Source: Lasiosphaeria ovina
Taxonomy: Eukaryota > Ascomycota > Sordariomycetes > Sordariales > Lasiosphaeriaceae
Length of the DNA stretch: 64,000 nt
Direction of reading: 5' to 3'
NCBI GenBank assembly: GCA_033439765.1
Contig: JAULSN010000007.1
Location: forward strand, 310,001 to 374,000
The translations under genes and the position numbers were made by a program. This document shows, piece after piece, positions 54,718 to 64,000 of the stretch. Position 1 is the stretch's first letter. Each line of letters begins with the position of its first letter. The notes under the pieces are model-generated. The model was given only the letters and a program-made list of their open reading frames with translations, was not told the DNA's origin and made no database searches.

Positions 54718-54879
54718 GCAGGGCGATCGGGTGGGGGGTGGGATATTGTAGGGCGCGGAGCTAGCACGGTCGGCATTGACTGCGTTGTCCATAGATGAAC
54801 CCTTTGGTCGACCAAACTACCAGCCGATTAGTTAGTCGACCACAGCAAGAGGTATAATCGATCGCATCTTTCGATTTTC

Positions 54880-55850
54880 AGAACGCCTCTGCCCCTGTGG
54901 TGACGCGCCCCGACGTGAGCTCCGCCACGTCGAGCGACATCTCTAGCGCCCCTGCAGGCTGGGAAGGGGCGACATCAGGGGTGTGAGGCCCACTGGAAGG
55001 TCGCTGATCTGCGACAGCCACGTTCCAGTCAGAGCCAGATTGCTGTGACTCTTTTAAACTGGTCATCGGAACAATGCGAAGAGGCTGGATCGGCCGCGCT
55101 GGGCGCATCTGCTCCAGCAGCAGGTAGCCCTTTTCTGCTGCCCAATGTTGCTTGCGTGTCGTCATCTGGTTCGTCCCGTTCATCTTCAATCAGCGAGAAG
55201 AGGTGATATGACAGGAAATCTTTTGCGGTGGGGCGATCAGACGAGTTTGGCTCAAAAGTGTCGAGCAGGACTTCCATGATAGCGCCAGTGTACTCTTCAT
55301 CAACAACGGCCGCCTGGCCAAATCTCTTGGCGAGAAAGTTGGTTATTTGGTTGCGCCGTTCCTCCCGTTTCAGTACTACTACAGTGTCAGTACTGACGCG
55401 CACAGCAGGAACTAGGGTTTCGAGACATACAAAGGAATTTCTTCTGGCCGTTATGAGGAGGCCCAACCCATGAGCTTGTCCCAAAATACGACATCAACGG
55501 ACGTCCCGTGAAAAGATGCCAAAACTGACGCCATTAGCGAACGCACGTCGAAGCTTGTCTGAAAAGGCTTACTATGAGGCCCAAAGCCCAGATGTCCGAG
55601 CTCGAGGAGGCGGACGCTTCGTCAATGAGTTCTGGAGGGGTGTTTCGAGAATGTGTGCTTACTCCGAGTTTGGTAGCTGTTGTGAACGCTGGGTTTTACC
55701 AAGTGTTGGCGAGTGTCGGCTTCACAGAGGCAGTGAAGGAACGTAAGGAAGTCTTACCCTCTCCGAAGTCGATAAGCTTGACCTGCAAGTCTTGCAGATC
55801 CAGCTTCTTCTCATCGAATGTAACAGCCGTCTAGGTCAATAACGCCTTGA
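54880..55850 (-). pseudogene. Ser/Thr protein-kinase pseudogene
   Basis: Minus-strand kinase C-lobe in shifted frames. LQVKLIDFGEGKTSL (about 55795-55750) holds the DFG. TPPELIDEASASSSSDIWAL (about 55645-55590) contains PPE and the SDxWxLG motif. EVLLDTFEPNSSDRPTAKDF (about 55280-55220) is the usual 'xDRPTA' region before the last helix. A stop (W or Q expected) follows TLANTW near 55705, and several shifts occur. The N-lobe is not recognisable. The build recalls SRPK-like fungal kinases, but the subgroup is uncertain. Confidence 0.6.
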
Positions 55851-55869
55851 CCGGCCGCACCTTGATTTA

Positions 55870-58790
55870 AGCTATGGTCTTTTTTCTTTCCTTAGCTTTA
55901 GATTCTATGGATACAGTGGCCATATTGCATGCAGCCTTGCCTCATTCGGTTGACTGTGCGGTGATAAATAGTATCTGAACTCCACAGGCGTATCCATAAG
56001 CCTTAATTCTGGGCTATAAGGCCTTATTCTGGGCCCTCTGGGAGATACCGGAGACCTCGAGGCTCGTGTTTGCTCCTGGATACGCTGTACAGCAGGGACC
56101 AGGATTCAAAGGGTACGTACGCTACCCCAAGCACATGGCCTCTCGAGGGAAACCGATTTGAGACAAACGTAGTCCAAGGCGGGAGACTTGTTCGCTGGGG
56201 TTGAGTCATGAAGGCAACGTAGACCGGCGAGTCCCAGATGAACAGCAGCTCAGCCACCTCAACCCCTTGCCAAGCTCTTCCAATATTCGATTGACCAGTT
56301 TCCCGTCAGCATTCCGTCGTTGCACGTTTTCGGAAGGTATACCTAGGAAAAAGAGGGCGCAGATGAAAGCACAAAAGCAGGAAGGTCAAGCCCTGCATGG
56401 TAATAGGCCTCGTACTCGGTCGTGATCCCGTAGACCATCCATGAAGACGGCGAGAATAGTCCCCAAGCCTGCTCCGCCGCCCGCCGCCGAAATACCGTGG
56501 CAAAAAACAGCGATATGTAGTGGGGGTAGATCTCGGCGGGTATGAGAAAACGTCATAGCTATTGGCACCTTTGGGTTACGGAAGGTCAGCTAACGTGTGG
56601 CAACAACGGCTGGCGTTTCGTCGTGTTGGACTTGCAGGCAGGGAAGCCAGAGGAAACGCGACGTACCAAACGATAAAAGGGCAAAAATGACAGATTCCAC
56701 ACCATCACGGCGGTGGGCTGCTGCACTGCATGCGGTCCATTCATAATAATGGACTGTGTAATGACCCCCCGCCCGTATTGCTAAAACAAGATGGCGAGGC
56801 CGACGAATGATATGAGACGGTGAGGAACCGTCTCCCGGGAATTAGATTCACGGCGAAGATGAAAGTGAAAATAGCCGATAATAGCTCCGATGGAAACGGT
56901 CATAAAGATAATGTTTTGCTTGCTGGAGAAGGACATCGTAGATGGTATTGCAGGGCCAGCCAGCCCTCTCAACAAAAGCTGTCTGGATTCTGTCGTCGCA
57001 TAGCTCTTGAGGCCGCCCCTAGCTCTCGGTATCCGGGCGGAGTAGACTACAAAAGAGTGGCCATGTCAACTCCTAGCTCTTGCCATAGTGTGTGTGAGAG
57101 CTAACCTCCCCGGGTCCTTTTCCCCATCTCATCAAGCATGCAAAGATGCTATCAGGAGCCCATCCCTGGTGTTCATGCATCTTCAATGTTGAGTATTGTA
57201 GCCTATCTTAATTTCAAATTGTTATGACGCGCACAATTTGAAACCAGAATCGCAGTTGAGTGTCTGTTACACAGCGAATAATCATGCCCCGTAGTGGGGG
57301 ATATCGGAAACCTGAATACATCGTACCTCTCCGTTGGTCTTCGCCTCTTCTTCCTCGACTTCACTCGGATGGATAGTGTTCCAGCCGAGACTGAGGAACG
57401 GTCGAAAATAACAAACAGCCTGTCGAGCTGCAAGTATAATGCTGTCGTGTTCAATTCTAGCTAGCAGCCCCCGATAGGGCAGTGTCATCCTGCCTGAGGT
57501 CCACCGAAGTCAAACGGGGGTGGGAGCCGGTTGAAATGCACCGAAGGAGTTTCGGCGGCACGGCACGAGCCAAGTCGTTCGGGATGGGAAAAAGGGCTCG
57601 CGAGCCTGGGCGGCACTGTGGATACGCCAAGGCTCGAGTTGCTTGAAAGGGAGGAGAACCGCCCTGCTCTCCAAGGCAAAGGGGCCTGAATAGTTGTTTG
57701 GCTGAGATGGCGGTACTTGGATCTTCGAGCCAGCTTAGCCACTAGGTCTCTAGAGAGACCGTGGTACCCGAGCTAACTTGTCGATTTATGCAACCTCTCT
57801 TGATCCCGTGCCCGGGGTTTTCCGCGCAACTGTGCCTCCAAAGAGCGGTGGTCTCCCATAGTAGGATACATCGGCGCCGCAGCAGCGAATAATTTGCTTC
57901 CACGGCCAGTCGAAAAACTTGCTCGTCTGTCCTTTCCTGCGTCTCAAGCAGCCTAAAAGTCGAGAGCAGTTCATTAAGCCGTAATATTAGGCTAGGTGTT
58001 CGACTCGATTTGTTCCTGAAACGTTCCAAGAATTGGCTTATTCAATTCCACACAACGGTTCCTCAACCCCGTTGGAATAGCTTGGGACGGGGGGACCCAA
58101 TGCGGCCGTATCCGCTGTAAAAAGTCCGATTCTGGCTTAGGTTCAAAATGTCCTCGAATATGGTGGTGTCTTGGAGGGTCTGTTTGCTTGAGCCTGGGAA
58201 ATCTGTCACCGGTATCAAGCGAGTCAAGTCAGGAGCCTACATTGGGTGGTGATCCCTCCGCCTACAGTGCCTTGAATCTTTCCAAGTCCAGAACTGATCT
58301 GGATATGGCGTTTGGTTGCTGGCCAGACGAACAATCAATCCAGCCTAGACCTCTTCCACGCAGGCACCTGAAATCGCTTCAACGCCCCTCCTGTGAATGA
58401 GCAAGAAATGTAACGTAATCTGCCATCTGGAGCTCATCTCTCTCAGTTGAAGGATATATGTGTTTGTGCCAGCTTCGGCGGGTGAGTCGCGGTACGTCAC
58501 CTCCGAGCTTGGATTTTTCGTCGCCCGGTGAGGTCTTTCGATGGCTTAGTGAAAGTCCTGGCTCAACCTCGGAGGTCCACAAGTGAGGCATCCATCTTCT
58601 AGAACTCTGAGAAGAGAGAAGTGAGAGACATTTGATCCACAACTTTATTGCTTATCCTCCCGACATTGACGACTGCCCGAAACCCCGCCTCTTCGGCCCA
58701 TCGAGTGTGGCTGCCGTCGCCGTGCTTCCGTTAACCAATGATCTTTGTGGCCCCGCTGGGCCTCTGACATGTGACACACCCTGGTGTGGC
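55870..58790. other. Unassigned short frames, no supported gene
   Basis: Frames were read but not assigned: minus 56386-56568 (HIAVFCHGISAAGGGAGLGT), minus 56024-56257, minus 56781-56975 (one membrane-like helix, IIFMTVSIGAIIGYFHFHL), minus 57742-58029 (LILRLNELLSTFRLLETQER, then VEANYSLLRRR) and minus 58379-58642. The 57742-58029 frame is the most protein-like, but the family is unknown. No repeats or terminal structures were noted. Confidence 0.3.
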
Positions 58791-58794
58791 TGTT

Positions 58795-61654
58795 CTATCT
58801 AGTTAGTTGCTCATTTTGGTGCACAGCAGCCCTGAGAATCTGACGACAGCAGACGCCGTCTGCGAGTTCGACTGTAATAGACGGCTTGTTACCCCAATTG
58901 CCGACCAGTTGTCCGTTCATCCGCAGCGTAGCGTTGCGTATTGCCATCAAGCCACAAGAGGAGCTATCCTTTCGCTGGGGGGTGGGGTAGTCGTGTATAC
59001 GATCCATTTGGTCCGCTAGGCCAGCTACTTACAGTCTCCTTGTATTCGAACCCCAAGTCCCCGAATTCGGCCTGCGGCAAGTTAGCGTGTCATAATTGGA
59101 TATCCGGTCAGCATAAGTACCTCGACTATTCGCCGCACACGAGTATTCCTGGTCTTGCCATCAATGACACCGTTGCTTTCCATTGAGTTGTAGTGATATT
59201 GTCCTTTGGTGTTCGTTGATCTCGAGCAGTGTGCAGTGATTCGTGCCCAGGTTCAAAGGGCAAAAGTATACGAGTCTCGCGTCGTGTTCGACTTCGCTCC
59301 AGTACTCGTTGCCTTATTTTCTCCAGAAGCCGAAGGGCTTTGTAACCGGAATGATTCCATCGTCCTTGCGTTCCTCCAGCAGAATACTGAGGCCGTATCT
59401 GACCCAAGGTGGCTTATCGGCTAATTCCATGGCAGCGGTAATGATCCACATATCAAGCCATTCATTCGAGTAAAGCCTGTCGAGGGAGTTGCCAGACAGA
59501 TCGACAGCATCATATACCATGAATGATGTGTCTTCCAGACCGAGCTGGCCAAGCCACTGACGGATCGCTCTAGCGAGATGACCCACTTGGGCGGCCACAG
59601 GCTCGCTTGGTACAGCGTCCTGTAAGAGTGGTTAGGCACGCTCTCCAAGGGAAACTAGGAATGACTCACACACTCGAGGTCGAGCTGGAAGCCTAGTGCT
59701 GAGATCTCCAATGGCAGCGCGATATTTTCAGACGCAAGCGAGTCCAAAAATCGAGATTGGCTAGGTCGCCCTTCGTCGACGAGTAACTTAATCTGATCCT
59801 TGAAGAGAGAAAGAGGTTTTATCTCTGGTGGATCGCTTTGCAATTCGTGGGCAACCTGTTGATTGAACTCATCGTCCTTCTCTTTTCATACGTCCTAGCA
59901 CATCTAGTTAGTGGCAACATTCGCAAGTCGTGGAATGGCTTACCAGATCTTTTCCGGCAACAGAATCTCAAGGCTAGTCCTTGAAACTATGGTGCGTAGC
60001 TTACGCCCTCTGCGGACCTGGTTAATGATGGACCTCCTTCTTTGGTCCGCTGCTCTGCCATGAATGCTCCGGGACCGCTCCGCAGAGGGGGGAGATCTTC
60101 AGCGCTTCCTAAGGGCGATCTTCTTCGTTTGATAACTGGGCTCGGCTCGTCGTTGGACACTTCGCCGTCCAGAAGGCGGTCCAGAAGGCGGTCCAGAAGG
60201 ACCGTGGCTACGCGTGTTCTTGGAGTCCCCCGTTTTGTAAAAGGAGCTGCACTCGCGAGTTTTGCAAGCTGCGCATCGTACCAGATGAAGGCGCCCATCC
60301 ACTCGAGCATACTCAGAATTGTTCCCTTCTTGTTACGAGACCCGCCTGCTTCGAGGACGCTAACCTATATAGTGGCTGACCATTCCCTTGGGTCTGTGGT
60401 CGTCCATATACAGCTTGAACGCCTAATTACGTTGGTGTCGTTGGATGTCTCCCCGAGATCAGATTGCAGGGAACGGAGAACTGTCGAATGTGTCCCACGT
60501 CGGTGCTGCTAGCTCGTGAGAACTCATCTTGTGAATGGCGGTGAGGCCTTCGGCGACCAGGTCATATAAGTTGAGACTCTGCAGATTTGGCTGCAAGGGC
60601 TATCTGGTACAAATGCGGTGTGCGGTGTGCAGTGGCAACAACGTATCCCTAGGCACCTCTTCAGTTGGAGGTGATTGCTGCTCTTCTTGGAGGATTCGTG
60701 ATTTTGGTGTGGAGGGAACGACGTCTAGGGAAGTCTGTCGCTATTCTGGCTCGGATGATGAAGATCCGGTTATCGTGATTGGCTTAAGCTCCTTATAATT
60801 GTTTGACTCAGTCTGAGTGAAAGCTCCTTCCGCTTTATCAACCTCCACCAAATTGCCATTGGCAGGATGCTCTGTCAAGATAGACTTGGTGGTTGTCGAA
60901 ACCTCCTTCTCTGACGCCTGTGGCAGAGGAGTTGCCGGGTAGCGGACGGCTAAGTTGAACGGTGGAGGGCTGTCAGGATCAGACTATGCGGTTCTTGCAA
61001 TTGACTTGCTGAGATCGCCAAGTGCCACATTCTCACTCTGAACAATGGATTGGCCGAGCACTTCTTGGTCCGCTCCGCCGGTATCCTCTAAGGCTAGGCA
61101 ATGCTTGTTGACTTTGCCTTCGGTAGAAGGCTGTTCCATCTCTCCCAGGAGAGCACTCCTGACTTGCCGGGTCCTGGTGGTGGCGTCTGGTTTCTCTTTT
61201 TCATTGACCATGACTGGGCGTCTCTGGATTGAAGGACCATTGGGCATGTTGGCGGCATTCGGGTTAGTCGAAGGAATGGCCTCGACCTTGGCATCATCTG
61301 AGGGTGTGCAGGAGATGGGCGGTTGGTGTTCTGGACGCCCCACGAGGGGGGAAAATTGGTCATCGTAAATGGCGAGTGATTATAGCGGAAGCAGTCCCAT
61401 CCACGTTGGCGCCCCCCCTCGATATCTAGGACACTTGTATGGGCTATTTGGCCAGAGTCGCCGCCCGGCAGTCTATTGGGGCACATTGCCGTGGTGTTCT
61501 GTTGCACCACTTCACCCGAGCCTTCGACTGTGTCGTCGTTTAAGCCGGTCTTGGATTTGGGAGGCCGATAGGAGAGATCGACTTGCTGGGGGTGTGGCGT
61601 TGCCGAACGATTGGGCGGCGGGATAAAGTGAGAGTGATGTCGGCCGTTGCTCAC
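58795..61654 (-). pseudogene. Ulp1-like cysteine protease pseudogene
   Basis: Minus-strand gene from ATG 61654 (MSNGRHHSHFIPPPNRSATP). About 500 aa of Pro/Ser/Thr-rich, low-complexity sequence follow with stops and shifts. Introns with good borders survive: donor GTAAGC near 59945 with CTAAC branch and TAG acceptor, and donor GTGAGT near 59668 with ACAG acceptor. The protease core reads LDRLYSNEWLDMWIITAAME (about 59490-59430), DDGIIPVTKPFGFWRK, TAA, then LVYFCPLNLGTNHCTLLEIN with the His region (about 59270). YHYNSMESNGVI (about 59205) sits where Ulp1 proteins have the catalytic Asp, now Asn. QRKDSSSCGLMAIRNATLRM (about 58965-58910) holds the Gln and Cys. Stops fit Gln->TAA and Trp->TGA. A 12-bp unit is tandemly repeated at about 60170-60205. 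Confidence 0.75.
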
Positions 61655-61659
61655 GTCGG

Positions 61660-62760
61660 TTGATGGAGGGGAGTCGGGTTATATAGGCAATCCTTCCCTA
61701 AGGCAGTCAGGGGGCGATGTCTGCCTCGCTGCCTCGCCTGCAGTAGGGGCATGTAGCTGACGCTCCATTTAGATCAATGCAAGATCAATGCAGATTGTCA
61801 CACCGGTTGTGACGGGGCGACAGGTCTGGAGACGTTATGGTGGTGTACATCATTGGCTGTTGGGAAGGCTGCGTGCTCCTATTCGCCCCGGGGCAACATA
61901 CAGGGTCAACTGATGCCTATTTAAGGGCCAAGGTGGAGAAGGTGGCTCCGTGTGAAGAGTATTTCAGTTCTCCGGAGCACCGAAATGCATGTCATAACGT
62001 CAGCACTGTCCTCCCCTCTCGGCTATCACTGGGTACTCACCCTACGCCCTGCTCTCCTTGGGCGCTTCAAGAACTCCTTCACCTGAAGAAGCTCGGTGAC
62101 GATAGCACAGATCAGATGGCAACCTAACCGAAATCCCATACAGCTTACTAGGTAGACTGCTGAGCAGAGTCCTCACAGTCCAAGTGGCAGGCCTGTAGCA
62201 CAGTTCTACAGACCTGTGGCAGTCAGCCTGCTTCCCTCAGTGCCTTACACAGAGCACTGTTATACTGGACTGTAGGGCACAGCTCCCTATAGTCTACCCT
62301 GCAGTACTGGTTGACCTATCCTGCACTTGGCTTCCGCCTTCGCTACCGTTTCCGCTCCGCCCGCTACAGTACCGAGCTCACTGTACAGGTGCTCTCTTAC
62401 AGGCCTGTCAGGCACGCAGCTCAACAAAACTTTTATACCCACGATGCTTCGGTAACTAGTCACTAAATACGTGCAGTTGCTACTACCATTTAATAGGGAA
62501 AATGGCTGGGTTTGACCAAAGTGTGTGGAAGGTTGAAAAATGGAAAAGGCAGCGGGTGTAGCCGCCCGCGAGGATTTGCCCCGCGATGGCGGCGGTACAC
62601 ACCGTTTTCTTCATCGTCTTGGTGCTAGTCTAGGGTGTTGATCATGTAATGTACAGTAGTGCCCGTGCCGTATGCACGTGCAAGATCATGTCAATTGTTG
62701 ACATGTGCGATTGAGTCTATTCCCGCATCAGGTCCCCTTATTATACTAAGGGGCGGCTTT
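61660..62760. other. No supported gene; short CAGT-rich inverted words
   Basis: 62160-62420 is rich in related words (CAGTCC, CTGTAG, CAGTACTGG, CCTGTAGCACAG, ACTGTAGGGCACAG) in both orientations, which may fold into imperfect hairpins. The frame at 61837-62127 has no recognised motif. Confidence 0.3.
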
Positions 62761-62967
62761 CTACTGGCAGCGGCCGTCGATGAGGCGGGCAAGGATCGTC
62801 GCAGTGGCCATAACTGCAGCTACCATGATTACAGCAGCCAGGATCCCCGCAATATCCAGGGGGCCCGCGACATCCTTGGTGGCCATGCTCGCCTTACTCC
62901 CCTTGCGGTCCCTCAAGGCCCCGATCTCCGCGCGGTTCCTGAGGCCTCTGCGTGAGTTCTGAACCAT
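62761..62967 (-). CDS. Short ORF with one membrane helix, uncertain
   Basis: 68 aa whose ATG overlaps the stop of the gene before it (TGATG). It has a basic N-terminus (RGLRNRAEIGALRDRKGS) and one hydrophobic helix (IAGILAAVIMVAAVMATATI). It may be a separate short gene, a 3' exon of the upstream gene, or chance. Confidence 0.25.
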   Translation of the reverse strand: MVQNSRRGLRNRAEIGALRDRKGSKASMATKDVAGPLDIAGILAAVIMVAAVMATATILARLIDGRCQ

Positions 62968-64000
62968 CAGACATGGCTAGCCGCTGACGCCGGCCCAAAC
63001 TGGACGGTCACTTCCAACATGAGCGCCTTCCGGTCGCTGCCGATGACCGGCATCCAGTTACCCTCTATCAAGCTCCCAACACCAAAATGCTGCGTCATCC
63101 GAAAGACCTCGCCCGTTTGCGTGTCTTCAAAGTCGAACGACAGCCGAGGTTGCTTGTGATGCGACACCCGAGGTTTCTTGTCATACTTAACAAAGGGGCC
63201 TGCCACGATGCTCATCCGATCGTTAACTCTGAACTTGTGGAGGCAGTAGGAACGAAACTTTGGCGATACGACCAAGCAAGCCCTCCAAGTATCGTAGTCG
63301 ATAAAGTCTAGAATCCGGTCGTGCATTTCAGTCGGGAGAATGACTGGTGACTTGGGTGCTGCGCCGCGGCTCGCAGCGACTTCGAAGGAGTTGACGGGCG
63401 GGAGAATGACTGGCGACTTGGACGCCGCGCGGCGGCTTGCGGCGACTTCGAAGAAGTTGACGAGCGACACGAGTCCGGGGAAGTGATCTCGTAACATTTT
63501 TACGCTCCCCGTGCAGTTTGACTGCATGATGCGCTCACCGCACGGACGCTGGATCTGCATGCCGGGCTTCTTCTCTGGCCGCTTGCGCGGATGTGTGCTC
63601 AGACAATGCTGTGCGAGCAGAGGCGACAGATTGACTTGTCTGCTAGCTTGGATGAATGGCTCGTCGTCAACAACGAGCACTTCCGCAAAGGCCACATTGA
63701 AAAGCGACAGGACGACTATCTGAAAGCTCGTCCGCCCCTGTTTGATGCCCCAGGTAACGGCGTTCGTGATGGCCTCGCCGTCAACCACCAATGTGAGGCT
63801 AACAAGCACGTCCTCGAGCCAATACATCGTCTCTATGGGCGATGCTCCTGGAGGGTCGCCCGGTCGATGAGACATGGAGCCAAACTCCAGCAACGGAGCC
63901 CAATCGCCAGCCCACTTTTCATCAAGCCATCCAGATGACTGGCAACTTTGATAGTAAGCGGGAAATGAATGGAATTTGGCCTGGCCAGATGCAATTGAGA
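62967..64000 (-). CDS. F-box-like fungal protein, 5' end outside the window
   Basis: An open minus-strand frame with no stop from the window edge (64000) to TGA at 62967-62969, at least 340 aa. The N-terminal part seen includes SGWLDEKWAGDWAPLLEFGS and LVSLTLVVDGEAITNAVTWG. A duplicated linker follows: VNFFEVAASRRAASKSPVIL, then VNSFEVAASRGAAPKSPVIL. The second copy leads straight into PTEMHDRILDFIDYDTWRAC, the F-box-like helix pair (LP-x-E, then W-R-x-C-x-x-V-S). After it come FRVNDRMSIVAGPFVKYDKK and a beta-rich end. F-box proteins usually link substrates to SCF ubiquitin ligases; that role is inferred. No damage is visible. Confidence 0.65.
   Translation of the reverse strand, partial: SIASGQAKFHSFPAYYQSCQSSGWLDEKWAGDWAPLLEFGSMSHRPGDPPGASPIETMYWLEDVLVSLTLVVDGEAITNAVTWGIKQGRTSFQIVVLSLFNVAFAEVLVVDDEPFIQASRQVNLSPLLAQHCLSTHPRKRPEKKPGMQIQRPCGERIMQSNCTGSVKMLRDHFPGLVSLVNFFEVAASRRAASKSPVILPPVNSFEVAASRGAAPKSPVILPTEMHDRILDFIDYDTWRACLVVSPKFRSYCLHKFRVNDRMSIVAGPFVKYDKKPRVSHHKQPRLSFDFEDTQTGEVFRMTQHFGVGSLIEGNWMPVIGSDRKALMLEVTVQFGPASAASHV

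Larger units (their letters stand above)
51846..54743 (+). mobile_element. Pogo/Fot-like transposon with TIRs and TA TSD, containing a nested element
   Basis: The left end at 51846 reads CCCCACCTCCCACCCGATCA, then CCCCTTTTACACC, preceded by TA (51844-51845). The right end read inward on the minus strand from 54743 is TCCCACCCCCCACCCGATCG, with TA at 54744-54745. The inner part of the right TIR (ACCAAAATAG, TTACACC, GATCACCC) lies at 53235-53289, because another element (53290-54717) was inserted within the TIR. A short duplication of GATCGGGTGG is also present there. The transposase relic lies between. TA target and pogo-type coding fit the Tc1/mariner superfamily. Confidence 0.75.

Overview
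The window looks like accessory, repeat-rich nuclear DNA of a filamentous ascomycete (Pezizomycotina; a Sordariomycete is likely but not proven). The evidence is short introns with GTAAG-type donors and CTAAC-like branch sites, pogo/Fot1 and Ty1/copia elements, and fungal gene families: an RNAi-type RdRP, DUF7924, Ulp1-like proteases, an EST1-like protein, a kinase-NB-ARC-TPR (NLR-like) protein, and HNH, APH and GNAT families. No bacterial operon, rRNA gene, convincing tRNA gene or CRISPR array was seen.

Most coding sequence is decayed, and the decay has a recognisable signature. Premature stops sit where Gln (CAG/CAA) or Trp (TGG) is expected, i.e. CpA->TpA on one strand or the other. This is what RIP (repeat-induced point mutation) produces. 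It is extreme inside a copia element at 21.0-26.6 kb and milder in nearly every gene relic: pogo transposases, HNH, APH, NLR, EST1-like, CMD-like and Ulp1-like.

Layout. 0-17 kb: pogo relics, several copies of a two-exon gene family called HRF here (proline-rich N-terminus, basic patches, acidic run, Glu/Arg heptad tail), shared flanking repeats, a captured rhodopsin-like exon, solo LTRs, and APH and HNH pseudogenes. 17.9-20.4 kb: an RdRP pseudogene split by a solo LTR. 21.0-26.6 kb: a structurally complete copia element with TSDs and near-identical LTRs but a RIP-like interior, next to a Zn2Cys6-like relic. 27.8-28.7 kb: GNAT pseudogene. 30.8-31.8 kb: DUF7924 pseudogene. 32.2-34.5 kb: two spliced genes that read well, a small membrane protein and a 376-aa unknown protein. 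35.6-41.5 kb: two more HRF copies (one open as a 384-aa spliced gene), a 175-bp MITE and a pogo relic. 42.7-50 kb: a mosaic of kinase, SNF2-helicase and EST1-like pieces, then a large NLR-like pseudogene cut by an LTR. 50.4-54.7 kb: nested LTRs, a CMD-like relic, and a pogo element containing another element that made a 5-bp TSD. 54.9-61.7 kb: kinase and Ulp1-like pseudogenes. 63-64 kb: an open F-box-like gene running off the window.

The genes do not form a pathway. The window records repeated insertion, RIP-like inactivation and segmental duplication. The main candidate for something undescribed is the dispersed HRF family. The best structural puzzles are the copia element with clean LTRs around a mutated interior and the nested 5-bp-TSD element. 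All family calls are from pattern recognition by eye; no search was run.
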